Shown: positions 35,201 through 44,334 of the stretch, one piece after another | How positions within the stretch are numbered: position 1 is the first letter of the stretch | Layout: each line of letters starts with the position of its first letter | Assembly: GCF_002886185.1 (NCBI RefSeq) | Contig: NZ_KZ614146.1 | Span: forward strand, 1,720,930 to 1,784,929 | DNA length: 64,000 bases | Source: Salipaludibacillus neizhouensis | GTDB lineage: Bacteria > Bacillota > Bacilli > Bacillales > Salisediminibacteriaceae | Direction: 5' to 3' | Notes under the pieces: model-generated | Told to the model about the DNA's origin: nothing | Databases searched by the model: none | The model's input: only the letters and a program-made list of their open reading frames with translations | Position numbers and translations under genes: made by a program

Positions 35201-35734
35201 GAGTGGCTTGGTACGGAAGTGACTCCAGCGGGTGTACTGTATTTCCATGTGCATAATCCAATGATTCAAGCAGAAGAAAAGCTATCCATTGAAGATATCG
35301 AAGAAGAAATTTTAAAACGATTCAAAATGAAGGGTCTTATTTCTTCCTCATTAAGTGCCATTAAACAGATGGATTTAAGTTTAGAGACCGGAAGATCATC
35401 CATGCTTCCTGTTGGTTTGAAAAAAGATGGACAACCATATTCGAATTCAAAAGTAATCTCGCAAACAGATTATGACGTCTTACGGTCGTATCTAAGAAAT
35501 CACGTGAAAAAAGTAGGAGAATCGATTCTTCGTGGCGATATAGATTTGAAGCCATATAAAAAGAAACAAAAGATTCCCTGTACATTTTGTTCTTATAAAT
35601 CGTTTTGTCAGTTTGATCCAACGATAGAAACGAATAACTATCGTCATTTAACGGATCAATCGAATGATGAAATTCTGGAATCAATCCGTGATAAAGGAGG
35701 AAACGTTAATGAATATAGAACCGAAACCGAATAA
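32219..35734 (+). CDS. addB: AddAB helicase-nuclease, subunit B
   Basis: A 1171-residue subunit of the enzyme that processes double-strand breaks for RecA loading, the Firmicute counterpart of RecBCD. The N-terminus has Walker A GRSGSGKTT at residues 8-16. The C-terminal RecB-type nuclease shows RILDYKSSSK near residue 960 and the [4Fe-4S] cysteines: one in YNACPFSQF near 800, three in CTFCSYKSFC near 1120-1130. The B subunit recognises Chi in other species. ATG 32219 follows AGAGGTG by six bases. It overlaps addA by 26 bases. Length matches B. subtilis AddB (1166). Confidence 0.97.
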   Translation: MAVTFILGRSGSGKTTNVQNEIVRKMQEDPMGPPIIYIVPDQMTFQVERKLVEKLGHGMTRTQVLSFSRLALRVLQEVGGISRYHIQQTGIQMLLRQVVERAKPDFTIFQKALSSPGFINQLEQMLSEFKRYQIDSDTLREEMNKLAESEEQDSPTERTLKDKLHDIHIILSEVEKSLSEKYIASEDYLQLLADSLKDSLVLQDAVVYIDGFHSFTPIEINVLHEIFLKIEEVTIVLTVDEAVKQDELIHPLDLFFETQSTYQQLQNLCDDCKISHQYISNYSKRFVSPALAYLEANGAKRPADPILEHDGIQVISAVHRRAEIERIAREIISLVRDDNYRYGEIAILVRNMGEYDDYFETIFHDEGIPFFSDQKRSVLNHPLIEFIRSTLEIIERHWQYDAVFRALKTEMLFPIEDEHMREKVDQLENYVLSYGIKGKKWYGSEEWTYQRFATTTDYEGDKTDNEKIFEEEINLVRKQLLSPIIDFQKAAKNSSTVFDYAKALFELLEEIKVTDKIEQLSKDAMENHRLREAREHDQMWKEIIDLLDQMVEISGNEKVSFKLFMQMVDTGIESMKFAIIPPAIDQVVIANMETSRISDVRAAFIIGMNDGVIPAKPNEDSMVSEEERTFLEKQGLQLAPGAQRQLLNESFVLYMSQSLASEKLYMSYPLADEEGKSLQPSMMLNQIQEVFPELKVEVALEGPADVQTDKEVDFVTNPERTLSHLTNQMQAWRRGYHVSEIWWDTYNWFMSQEQWQEKTKNVFGSLSYKNKPSSLPLSLSEELYGTELKTSVSRLEQYNACPFSQFANYGLKLRERETFKLEAPDIGTLFHAALKEMAESLRQDGRDFSHLSRDEAKSLSKTIVEQLAPKIQREILLSSNRFKYIQQKLEEVVARASTVLSDQAKLTGFSPAGLEVGFGPNQQLPPLTFEIENGHKVELIGRIDRVDRAEDEEGVYVRILDYKSSSKDIKLDDVYHGLALQMLIYLDVVVSFAAEWLGTEVTPAGVLYFHVHNPMIQAEEKLSIEDIEEEILKRFKMKGLISSSLSAIKQMDLSLETGRSSMLPVGLKKDGQPYSNSKVISQTDYDVLRSYLRNHVKKVGESILRGDIDLKPYKKKQKIPCTFCSYKSFCQFDPTIETNNYRHLTDQSNDEILESIRDKGGNVNEYRTETE

Positions 35735-38700
35735 CGTATCCTGGACGGATGATCAATGGAAGGCAATCGCTGCAGAGGGGAATAACATCCTCGTTGCAGC
35801 AGCAGCAGGAAGTGGTAAAACAGCCGTGTTGGTAGAAAGAATCATCCGCAAAATTGTCGATGTTGAGAACCCGACAGATGTTGACAAACTACTCATTGTT
35901 ACCTTTACAAATGCTGCTGCTGCAGAAATGAGACATCGTATAGGAGAAGCGATTGAGAAACAAATTCATGACGATCCAAGATCCTTACATTTAAGAAGAC
36001 AGCTCTCTCTTCTTCATCGCGCCAATATTTCTACGTTACATTCTTTCTGCATGAACGTAGTACGAAAATTTTATTATGACGTGGATATTGATCCAAGTTT
36101 TCGTATACTTGATCAAACAGAAGGCCAATTAATTCGCGAAGAAATTTTGGAAGATCTTTTTGAAGAAGAATACGGGGCAGAAGATAACCAATCATTTTTC
36201 ACACTCGTCGATCAATATAGTGGTGACCGAACCGATGATAAATTGCGGAGCCTTGTGATGCATTTATTTGATTTCTCGAGGTCAAATCCTCAGCCTTTTC
36301 AATGGCTGGATGATCTCGTTTCGACCTTTAAACTAGAAGGAATTACTTCTATTGAAGAACTGTCATGGGCATCCTCGACATTAGAGAATGTACGTCGTCA
36401 ATTAGAGAGTGCAAAAGACCTACTTCAACAAGCACTGGAAATGACACGAGAGCCTGATGGACCCGCAAAATATGCAGAAACACTGGAGACCGAATATACA
36501 CAGATCCAAACAATTTTAAGCGCGAAGACGTGGGAGGAGATGTTTCAAGCATTTTCCGTGATCTCTTTTCCAACAATTCCACGCATTACAAAGAAAGACC
36601 TTGTGGATGATCAATTAAAGGAAAAGACAAAAGCACTTCGCGATCAAGCAAAGGATATTTTGAAAACTAATAAAAAAGCCTATTTTCAATACTCCCCCGA
36701 AGTACTTTTAGCTGATTTAACCGAAATGGCTCCGAGTATCGAAAAATTGACTACCTTAGTGAAAGATTTTTCTGCGAGGTATCTCTTTGAAAAACGAGAT
36801 AAAGGCGTCTTGGACTTCAGTGACCTAGAACACTTATGCTTAGAGGTTTTGATTGATCAAGAAAAATCAAGTCTCCATGGACCTGTTCCTTCAAAAGCAG
36901 CCGAAGAATATATCTATCATTTTAATGAAATTATGGTAGATGAATACCAGGATACAAACCTCGTTCAAGAAACGATACTTACTTTATTGTCAAACGGGAA
37001 AAATCTATTTATGGTAGGGGATGTTAAACAATCGATCTATCGCTTTAGATTGGCAGAACCTACATTGTTTATGAATAAATATAAGTTGTTTGATTTAGAT
37101 GGTGATAAGGATGGTCTCCGCATTGATTTGGCGAAAAATTTCCGAAGCCGATCGCAAGTGTTGGATGCAACAAACTTTATTTTCAGACAAATCATGGATG
37201 AGGAAGTTGGAGAAATTACTTATAATGACGTAGCAGAACTAAAACTCGGAAATACATCTTACCCTGACCAGGCTAACTTAGAAACTAGATTAATGCTCGT
37301 TAACAAGGGGGACAAACTGACGCAACATTCTGAGGAGGAGTCAGAAGAACCTGTACTTGATATGGAAGAAGAGTTGGAGACGTCTCAATTAGAGGCGCGT
37401 GCGATGATTCAAGAGATCAAACAACTGATCCAATCTAAGAATCCGGTCATGGATAAAGCAACAAAGCAGTCTCGTCCAATTCGTTACAGGGATATTGTCA
37501 TCTTAATGAGATCCATGCCTTGGGCTGACACAATTATGGAGGAGTGTAAAACTGCTGGAATTCCTGTATATGCAGAATTATCAACAGGATATTTTGAAGC
37601 GATCGAAGTGAAGATCATGGTTTCTTTACTCAAGATTATCGATAATCCATATCAAGATATCCCGCTAGCTTCTGTATTACGCTCGCCGATTCTCAATTTC
37701 ACAGAAGAAGAACTCTCTAAAATCCGTATTTTAGATAAACAATCTCGCTTTTATGATACATTGAAACTAGCTGGAACGAGTGAAAATCAAGATGAATCAA
37801 TCAAAAACCGTTGCGCTAGCTTTATCGAACAGCTCACTCAATGGCGTAAAAAGGCTAGGTCGGGATCCTTATCCGAATTGATTTGGCAATTATTTCGAGA
37901 AACTGGTTTCTATGATTATGTCGGAGGGATGCCAGCCGGAAAGCAAAGACGAGCGAATCTTCGAGCATTGTATGACCGCTCACGGTCGTATGAATCTACT
38001 TCTTTCCGCGGCCTGTTCCGGTTCTTGCGTTTTGTGGAAAGAATGCAGGACAGAGGTGATGACTTAGGAACAGCAAGAGCCTTAAGCGAACAAGAAGATG
38101 TTATACGAATTATGACGATCCATAAAAGCAAAGGGCTTGAGTTCCCGGTTGTTTTCATGGCAGGTACGAATAAAATGTTTAATCAGCAAGATTTACGAGG
38201 TGACTATTTGCTTCATAAAGAGCTTGGATTGGGCTCTAAACGGATAGATCCGGAACTCCGACTTGCCTATCCGACCATTCCCCAACAAGTGATAAAAAAT
38301 AAAATCAGGTCTGAATCATTAGCGGAAGAAATGCGGGTACTTTATGTAGCACTAACACGTGCCAAGGAAAAACTTTATCTCGTTGGAACTTTAAAAGATG
38401 TTGATAAATCATTAGAAAAATGGACTGAGAATATAGACAATCAATCCTGGTTACTTCCTAACATTCAAAGAGAAAAAGCGAGAAGTTTTTTGGATTGGAT
38501 CGCGCCATCTGTGTTACGTCATCATGATGCCATACCTTTGTTAGAAAATCATGAGATAGATACTCAAGGCAGAGCCACCCAAGTCAGCGAAGATCCTTCC
38601 TCGTGGCTAGTAGATATTTTAGAAAAGGCAGAGCTTCAAGTGGAAGCCTCGGTTTATTCAGAGGTTGATCAAGAAATTGAACAACAACTTTTGACACACG

Positions 38701-39455
38701 AACCGGTTAATCTCGAATCTAGTTCAAGAAACAAAGTCTTACATCATTTAGAATGGTCTTATCCAAGACAAGATTCAGTCACTCATCGTGCAAAACAATC
38801 GGTTAGTGAATTAAAAAGAGCCATGCAAGATGAATACAGTGATGATCTAATGGCGACAAGCTTTCAGTCAAAATTCGCCGATAGACCGAAGTTTTTACAA
38901 AAAAATTCGTTTAGACCTGCGGAAAAAGGCACATTGATGCACACGATGATGCAACACGTTTCTCTTGTAGAAGAACATTCGCTGGAATCTCTTGAACGTC
39001 AACTTTTGCGTCTAGTTACAAAAGAGATAATTACATTAGAAGAATCCGAACAAATTAATCTGGAACACCTTCATCAATTTTTCCAGAATTCGTTAGGCAA
39101 GCAGCTAATCGCTGCTAAAAACGTATGGCGTGAAATTCCTTTCAGTTACCTTATCCCTGCCTCTCAAGCGTACTCAACTTGGTCGCAGCAACAGGATGAA
39201 ACAGTATTTGTACAAGGAATGATCGATTGTGTGTTCCGCAATGAAGAGGGAAAACTAGTTTTACTGGATTATAAAACAGACACAATTACCGGCAAGTTTA
39301 CTGATAAAACGGAAGAAGAAATTTTAAATTATTTCAAGGATTTATATCACTATCAAGTCGATTTATACAGTCAGGCATTGGCAGATAGCTGGCACGAAGC
39401 GATTGAAGAACGATATCTGTACTTTTTTGACGGAAATTATTTAGTAAAGATGTAG
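35709..39455 (+). CDS. addA: AddAB helicase-nuclease, subunit A
   Basis: A 1248-residue UvrD-like superfamily 1A helicase with a C-terminal nuclease, partner of AddB. Walker A is NILVAAAAGSGKTAVL near residue 30; the Walker B/DEXX box is IMVDEYQDTN near 410; motif VI is EEMRVLYVALTRAKE near 880; the nuclease motif LVLLDYKTD is near 1180. ATG 35709 is eight bases after AAGGAGG; the frame is open upstream, but only within addB. Overlap with addB implies translational coupling, and sbcD follows after 19 bases, so addB-addA-sbcD-sbcC forms one repair operon, as in B. subtilis. Confidence 0.97.
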   Translation: MNIEPKPNNVSWTDDQWKAIAAEGNNILVAAAAGSGKTAVLVERIIRKIVDVENPTDVDKLLIVTFTNAAAAEMRHRIGEAIEKQIHDDPRSLHLRRQLSLLHRANISTLHSFCMNVVRKFYYDVDIDPSFRILDQTEGQLIREEILEDLFEEEYGAEDNQSFFTLVDQYSGDRTDDKLRSLVMHLFDFSRSNPQPFQWLDDLVSTFKLEGITSIEELSWASSTLENVRRQLESAKDLLQQALEMTREPDGPAKYAETLETEYTQIQTILSAKTWEEMFQAFSVISFPTIPRITKKDLVDDQLKEKTKALRDQAKDILKTNKKAYFQYSPEVLLADLTEMAPSIEKLTTLVKDFSARYLFEKRDKGVLDFSDLEHLCLEVLIDQEKSSLHGPVPSKAAEEYIYHFNEIMVDEYQDTNLVQETILTLLSNGKNLFMVGDVKQSIYRFRLAEPTLFMNKYKLFDLDGDKDGLRIDLAKNFRSRSQVLDATNFIFRQIMDEEVGEITYNDVAELKLGNTSYPDQANLETRLMLVNKGDKLTQHSEEESEEPVLDMEEELETSQLEARAMIQEIKQLIQSKNPVMDKATKQSRPIRYRDIVILMRSMPWADTIMEECKTAGIPVYAELSTGYFEAIEVKIMVSLLKIIDNPYQDIPLASVLRSPILNFTEEELSKIRILDKQSRFYDTLKLAGTSENQDESIKNRCASFIEQLTQWRKKARSGSLSELIWQLFRETGFYDYVGGMPAGKQRRANLRALYDRSRSYESTSFRGLFRFLRFVERMQDRGDDLGTARALSEQEDVIRIMTIHKSKGLEFPVVFMAGTNKMFNQQDLRGDYLLHKELGLGSKRIDPELRLAYPTIPQQVIKNKIRSESLAEEMRVLYVALTRAKEKLYLVGTLKDVDKSLEKWTENIDNQSWLLPNIQREKARSFLDWIAPSVLRHHDAIPLLENHEIDTQGRATQVSEDPSSWLVDILEKAELQVEASVYSEVDQEIEQQLLTHEPVNLESSSRNKVLHHLEWSYPRQDSVTHRAKQSVSELKRAMQDEYSDDLMATSFQSKFADRPKFLQKNSFRPAEKGTLMHTMMQHVSLVEEHSLESLERQLLRLVTKEIITLEESEQINLEHLHQFFQNSLGKQLIAAKNVWREIPFSYLIPASQAYSTWSQQQDETVFVQGMIDCVFRNEEGKLVLLDYKTDTITGKFTDKTEEEILNYFKDLYHYQVDLYSQALADSWHEAIEERYLYFFDGNYLVKM

Positions 39456-39474
39456 AGGAAACGGGGCTGAATTC

Positions 39475-40647
39475 ATGAGATTATTACACACCGCTGATTG
39501 GCATATCGGCAGAACGATAGAAGGCAGAGACCGTCTTGAAGAACATGAAGACTTCTTTGAGGAACTAGTTGAAATATGTAACGAAGAAAACATTGATGCT
39601 GTTCTTATGGCAGGAGACGTCTTTGATTCCGTAAATCCGCCAGCCAAAGGGGAAGAGTTATTTTATGAAAGTATGGCCCGCCTCTCGGATTATGGGAAAC
39701 GTCCAGTTATTATTATTTCCGGCAATCACGATCATCCAGAAAGGCTAGCAGCCGCGAGAACTGTTTTGAAGAAGCATCGTATATATATCCAAGGTTATCC
39801 TACGATGGAACCTTTGCGTATTTCTATCGATGGGTGTAAAGAGCCTCTAGCAGTAGCTGGACTGCCTTATCCATCAGAATCACGCTTAAAAGAAAGTTTT
39901 ACTGAATCAAATGATGAGTTACAGCTTCGGGAAGCTTATGATGAAAAAGTAACAGATATTTTTAACATTTTAACCGAGTCTTTTACTGACAAAGAGATTC
40001 GAATAGCTATGAGTCATTTATTTGTTGCTGGTGGTTCCAGTACAGAATCCGAACGACCAATTGAAGTTGGTGGAGCATATACCGTTCGAGCAACGCAGCT
40101 TCCTGCTAATGTACAGTACACAGCGCTAGGGCACCTCCACCGTCCTCAAGATATTAAAAACGCCCCTGCAAGGGCCAGGTATTCAGGATCACCTTTAGCT
40201 TTCAGTTTTTCTGAGGCAGGTTATGCAAAATCAGTGTCCGTCGTAGATATCAAAGCTGGAAAAGTAGCAGATGTAAAAGATGTTTACTTGCGATCTGGAC
40301 GTCCATTAGTCAGGTGGAAAGCAACCGAAGGGTTAGCCCAGGTACACAGCTGGATCGATGAAAAAAAAGATAATCTTGCATGGATCGAGTTAGATATTCA
40401 TGTGGATGACACACCTTCAATGAATGAAATCCATAAAATTAAAAAAGCCTACCCTCATTTGTTAACGATACGGCCGATTTTCCCGGAGAATCAATCCGAA
40501 ACACTTCCAGAAAGAAAACATGTAGCAATTGATGAGTTATTTAATCAGTTTTATCAACGTCAAACAGGTGGAGCTACTCCGGATCAGGAATTGACGCGAC
40601 TGTTTTTAGACATCGTTAATGAGGAAGAGGAAGGTGGTTCTTCATGA
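39475..40647 (+). CDS. sbcD: Exonuclease SbcCD, subunit D
   Basis: A 390-residue Mre11-type nuclease. The phosphoesterase motifs are all visible: LHTADWHIGR, LMAGDVFDS, ISGNHDHPERLA, MSHLFVAGG, and ALGHLHRPQ near residue 220. With SbcC it cuts hairpins and protein-blocked ends and resects DNA. ATG 39475 follows GGAAACGGGG loosely. Its stop overlaps the sbcC start by four bases (ATGA). Length is typical. Confidence 0.96.
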   Translation: MRLLHTADWHIGRTIEGRDRLEEHEDFFEELVEICNEENIDAVLMAGDVFDSVNPPAKGEELFYESMARLSDYGKRPVIIISGNHDHPERLAAARTVLKKHRIYIQGYPTMEPLRISIDGCKEPLAVAGLPYPSESRLKESFTESNDELQLREAYDEKVTDIFNILTESFTDKEIRIAMSHLFVAGGSSTESERPIEVGGAYTVRATQLPANVQYTALGHLHRPQDIKNAPARARYSGSPLAFSFSEAGYAKSVSVVDIKAGKVADVKDVYLRSGRPLVRWKATEGLAQVHSWIDEKKDNLAWIELDIHVDDTPSMNEIHKIKKAYPHLLTIRPIFPENQSETLPERKHVAIDELFNQFYQRQTGGATPDQELTRLFLDIVNEEEEGGSS

Positions 40648-43600
40648 AGCCTATCGAATTAACATTACAAGGGTTGCATAGTTTTCGTGAAAAACAAGTG
40701 ATTGATTTTGCATCGTTGTGTGAAGGAGGGGTCTTCGGTATTTTCGGACCAACCGGCAGTGGAAAATCATCGATATTAGATGCCATGACTCTGTCCTTGT
40801 ATGGAAAAGTCGAACGGGCTCCTAGTAATACACAAGGAATCTTAAATCATGCCGAAGATCAATTGGCAGTTTCTTTTACTTTTTCATTAGGTGAAGGACG
40901 TTACAAGGTAGAACGTACATTTAAACGTGTAAAAGATGACGGGTTGAGACAAGCCACAGCAAGATTTATTAATATAACAACCGAAGCTATCGTAGTAGCA
41001 GATAAAGCTGGTGATGTTACTAGAGAAGTAGAGGCAATGTTAGGGCTTTCCATTGATGACTTCACCAGGGCAGTCGTCTTACCTCAAGGGAAGTTTTCAG
41101 AGTTTTTATCTCTAAAAGGAACAGAACGGCGTCAAATGTTGCAACGGTTATTTCACCTTGAAAGATATGGTGATCAATTAAATCAAAAGCTTCGTCAGCG
41201 TTTGACCGCAACCAAACACGATAAAGAACTGATTGAAAAAGAACAACTTGGACTTGGTGATGCATCTAATGAATCACTGGAAGTTGCGAAAAACAAAGTA
41301 GTATCTTTGAAAAAGGGGATAAAAAAGCAAGAAGAGAAACTAGATATCTATCAAAAAGAGTATGAAGAATCAAAACAACTCATGGAATGGATAGCACAAC
41401 TCCAGTCGGTCGAAAAAGAATTAAATGAACTTGATAAGCAGCAAAGTCATTTTACTGAATTAAAACAGGAAATCGTTCGGGCAAAAGAAGCCAATATCTT
41501 ATTTCCTTACGTACAAGAAGTAGAAGAAAGCCAACAAGAAATCCATGCCTGGGAAAAGAAAGAAGCAGAGGCAAATAAAGATGTCAATATCCTTCATGAG
41601 AAAGCAGAAAGAGCGAAGAAGTCGTTTGAAAAAGCATCTTTTGAAAATCAGACACATGAAGTTCCGCTTAAAATGAAGCTTGACCGCTTTGAGTCTCTTA
41701 AAACAAAAGTAGAAGACTTAAAACACCGAACCACAGAGGTAAGTCAACTTCAATCGACGATAAAAGATTTGAATAAGACGTTGAAAGGGTTAGAGCTAGA
41801 GCAAACAGAGGCGAAAGAAACGCGAAAAAAATATGAAGAAGCCCAACAGGATTTAAAAGAAGAACTTAAACTGCTCCAATGGGACTCAGAAGAAAAACAG
41901 CTGTTAAATAAAGCTAATGAGCAAAAGTACACCCTACAAGAAACAGAGCGTCGTATCAAGGAATTAACAACACAAGTTACGAAACAACAGAAGGAAACAG
42001 ACAAGGCTGTAGCTGCTATACATGAAGTCGAAGCGCAGCAAACAACTGCAAGTGAAGCCTTACATGAACGATTTCAGCAAATGATGCATTGGTACAATAT
42101 TGTGTTAGAAAAGAAACAGCTCTTACAATCTGCCATTCATGATATTCAAGATCAAAAAGAACTTCAACAAGAAAATCAATTAAAAGTAGCCGTTCAAGAA
42201 ATGAGACAAGCACTTACAGAAGGAGAGATTTGTCCCGTTTGTGGATCTACGGAGCATTTTTATGAGCACGATACTGGTCAAGTAAACAATGAAATAAGGG
42301 AAGACTTTATCCGTAAAGAAGTACTCCTAAAATTCGAAGCTGAACTAGGCAACTTGGAAAAAATGCTTGGAGAAGCGGGATGGAGACTTGATAAAGAAGC
42401 ACGTCAATCTCCAATTAACCCAGAAGTTGCTGCAAGTACTGAAACTCTGCTTGATAATCAAGTTACTCCACTTCCTTCTGTACGGAAGGCTGAGTTTACT
42501 GACTCTTTAGAGAAGTGGTCAAATCAATGGCAAAAAGAAGATGAAGCAATATCTCGAGTGATTCAGCAATGGGAACAGCAGAATCATTCATGGACCAAAC
42601 TTGAAAATAAATGGAATGAATCGAACATACATGTTAAACAAGCGAAAGAACGTCTGAAAGAGATAATGGATGAACTTGAAAAAGCACAACAAACCCATAA
42701 CACTCAATTAACGGAATGGAAGACCAAATTTCCCGAGCATCCTTATTCCAACATTGATGAAATAGTTTCACGTATGCAAAAAAACGAACACGATTCTGAT
42801 AAACTGCGAATAAGAATTGAGAAAAGCGTTCCATATATTGAAAAAATTCAAACTCAGCTGGATAACGTAGCAGGAAAGATTCAAGAGCTCATCGTCGATA
42901 TTTCAAAGAAAGAATCTGAGTTAAACGAGAAGAAAACGATCATTAATGATATGAACAAAGATATAACAAATGAAACAAACGGAGAAAATATCGATACATT
43001 AATCGAAGGAAATAAAGCTAAGCTGGAAAAATTACAAACTACTGTCGAAAAGACGAAAAGTGAAAAAGAGAAATTAGAAGGACAAGTTAATACATCTGAG
43101 CGTTACTTGGCTGACTGTTCTCATTCTAAAACAGAGGCTATATCAAGAAATGAACGAGCATTACAGCGTTGGACTGTACAAAAGGAATCATCCTCATTTA
43201 ATGATATGTCTCTCGTTAATGAAAAAATTAAGAACCTGGAAACAATAAATAGCTGGGAACTAAACGTATCTGACTATGAAAATAATCTGCGTGATGTTAC
43301 GTTCAGTAAAAAACAAGTGGAAGATAAGCTGCAAGGAAAGCACATTACGTCAGATATGTACGAAGAGAAAAAAACAATATTTGTACAAGCAAAGCAAGAA
43401 ATTGAGAATATGAGAACAGCATTTGGAGCTGCAAGTCATTATTTAGAAGAAATTGAAAAGAAAAGGGAACGTTATGATCACTTAGAGGAAAAGCGAATAG
43501 AATTAGAAAGTCTATTTGCTCAGCTGTCGAAGTTAGACAAAGTTTTTCGTGGAAAAGAGTTCGTCGAGTTTATTGCAGAAGAGCAATTAGTTCAAGTTAG

Positions 43601-44024
43601 TCGCCTTGCTTCTGAAAAATTACGTGCTTTAACGAGAGGACGTTATGCGATTGAAGTCGATTCCAGTGGCGGCTTTATTATGCGGGATGATCATAATGGC
43701 GGCGTGAAAAGACCTGTCACGACATTGTCAGGCGGAGAAACATTCCTTACCTCTTTAGCATTAGCATTATCATTATCAGCTTCCATTCAGTTAAACGGAG
43801 AGCATGCGTTAGAATTTTTCTTCTTGGATGAAGGATTTGGAACACTCGATCCTGAACTTTTAGAAACAGTCATAACTGCACTAGAACAGTTGCATACAAA
43901 TCAATTATCAGTAGGTGTTATTAGTCATGTACCGGAACTCAAAGAGCGATTACCTAGAAAAATCATGGTTACCCCTGCAGAACCGGGTGGCAGAGGCAGT
44001 CGCACAAAATTAGAAAGTATTTAA
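40644..44024 (+). CDS. sbcC: Exonuclease SbcCD, subunit C
   Basis: A 1126-residue SMC-like ATPase, partner of SbcD and homologue of Rad50. Walker A is FGPTGSGKSSILDAM near residue 33; two long coiled coils (about 180-510 and 600-1000) flank the zinc hook GEICPVCGS near 530; the ABC signature is TLSGGETFLTSLALALS and Walker B is FFLDEGFGTLD near 1070. In the ancestral complex the hook dimerises molecules while SbcD cuts DNA. The start overlaps sbcD, and AGGAAGGTGG lies upstream. Last gene of the addB-addA-sbcD-sbcC operon. Confidence 0.96.
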   Translation: MKPIELTLQGLHSFREKQVIDFASLCEGGVFGIFGPTGSGKSSILDAMTLSLYGKVERAPSNTQGILNHAEDQLAVSFTFSLGEGRYKVERTFKRVKDDGLRQATARFINITTEAIVVADKAGDVTREVEAMLGLSIDDFTRAVVLPQGKFSEFLSLKGTERRQMLQRLFHLERYGDQLNQKLRQRLTATKHDKELIEKEQLGLGDASNESLEVAKNKVVSLKKGIKKQEEKLDIYQKEYEESKQLMEWIAQLQSVEKELNELDKQQSHFTELKQEIVRAKEANILFPYVQEVEESQQEIHAWEKKEAEANKDVNILHEKAERAKKSFEKASFENQTHEVPLKMKLDRFESLKTKVEDLKHRTTEVSQLQSTIKDLNKTLKGLELEQTEAKETRKKYEEAQQDLKEELKLLQWDSEEKQLLNKANEQKYTLQETERRIKELTTQVTKQQKETDKAVAAIHEVEAQQTTASEALHERFQQMMHWYNIVLEKKQLLQSAIHDIQDQKELQQENQLKVAVQEMRQALTEGEICPVCGSTEHFYEHDTGQVNNEIREDFIRKEVLLKFEAELGNLEKMLGEAGWRLDKEARQSPINPEVAASTETLLDNQVTPLPSVRKAEFTDSLEKWSNQWQKEDEAISRVIQQWEQQNHSWTKLENKWNESNIHVKQAKERLKEIMDELEKAQQTHNTQLTEWKTKFPEHPYSNIDEIVSRMQKNEHDSDKLRIRIEKSVPYIEKIQTQLDNVAGKIQELIVDISKKESELNEKKTIINDMNKDITNETNGENIDTLIEGNKAKLEKLQTTVEKTKSEKEKLEGQVNTSERYLADCSHSKTEAISRNERALQRWTVQKESSSFNDMSLVNEKIKNLETINSWELNVSDYENNLRDVTFSKKQVEDKLQGKHITSDMYEEKKTIFVQAKQEIENMRTAFGAASHYLEEIEKKRERYDHLEEKRIELESLFAQLSKLDKVFRGKEFVEFIAEEQLVQVSRLASEKLRALTRGRYAIEVDSSGGFIMRDDHNGGVKRPVTTLSGGETFLTSLALALSLSASIQLNGEHALEFFFLDEGFGTLDPELLETVITALEQLHTNQLSVGVISHVPELKERLPRKIMVTPAEPGGRGSRTKLESI

Positions 44025-44140
44025 TTAGGAAATAACAACTCTATCTAATTAGAGCGGGAAGTGCTTGATCGCTGACGCTTCCTGAAGTTTCTACCTAATT
44101 GGTATAAATGAATCAATAAAAAAGATTGTGAATTTTTAAT

Positions 44141-44177
44141 AGTCAAAGTCTGGTAAATCAGGCTTTGACTTTTTTTG
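44141..44177 (+). terminator. Intrinsic terminator of the add-sbc operon
   Basis: AGTCAAAGTCTG pairs with CAGGCTTTGACT across GTAAAT, followed by seven T. The preceding 110 bases after sbcC contain only a weak GGAAGTG/CGCTTCC hairpin near 44060-44085. Confidence 0.85.
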
Positions 44178-44211
44178 GTTGCCAATATGGAAAAATTTAC
44201 AGAAAAAATGG

Positions 44212-44239
44212 TTGCAATCTTAGTTATGTGTTATATAAT
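44212..44239 (+). promoter_or_regulatory. SigA-type promoter of aceBA
   Basis: TTGCAA (44212-44217) and a perfect TATAAT (44234-44239) are separated by 16 bases. It lies about 95 bases before the aceB start. No convincing cre box was found around it. Confidence 0.55.
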
Positions 44240-44334
44240 AATAAACATATTACAGTCTGTATCATAACAGGTGTAGAGAGAGAGGAGAGATGTAGAAGTA
44301 ATTTTCATCTTTTAAAAAGGAGGAGCTCTTGTTT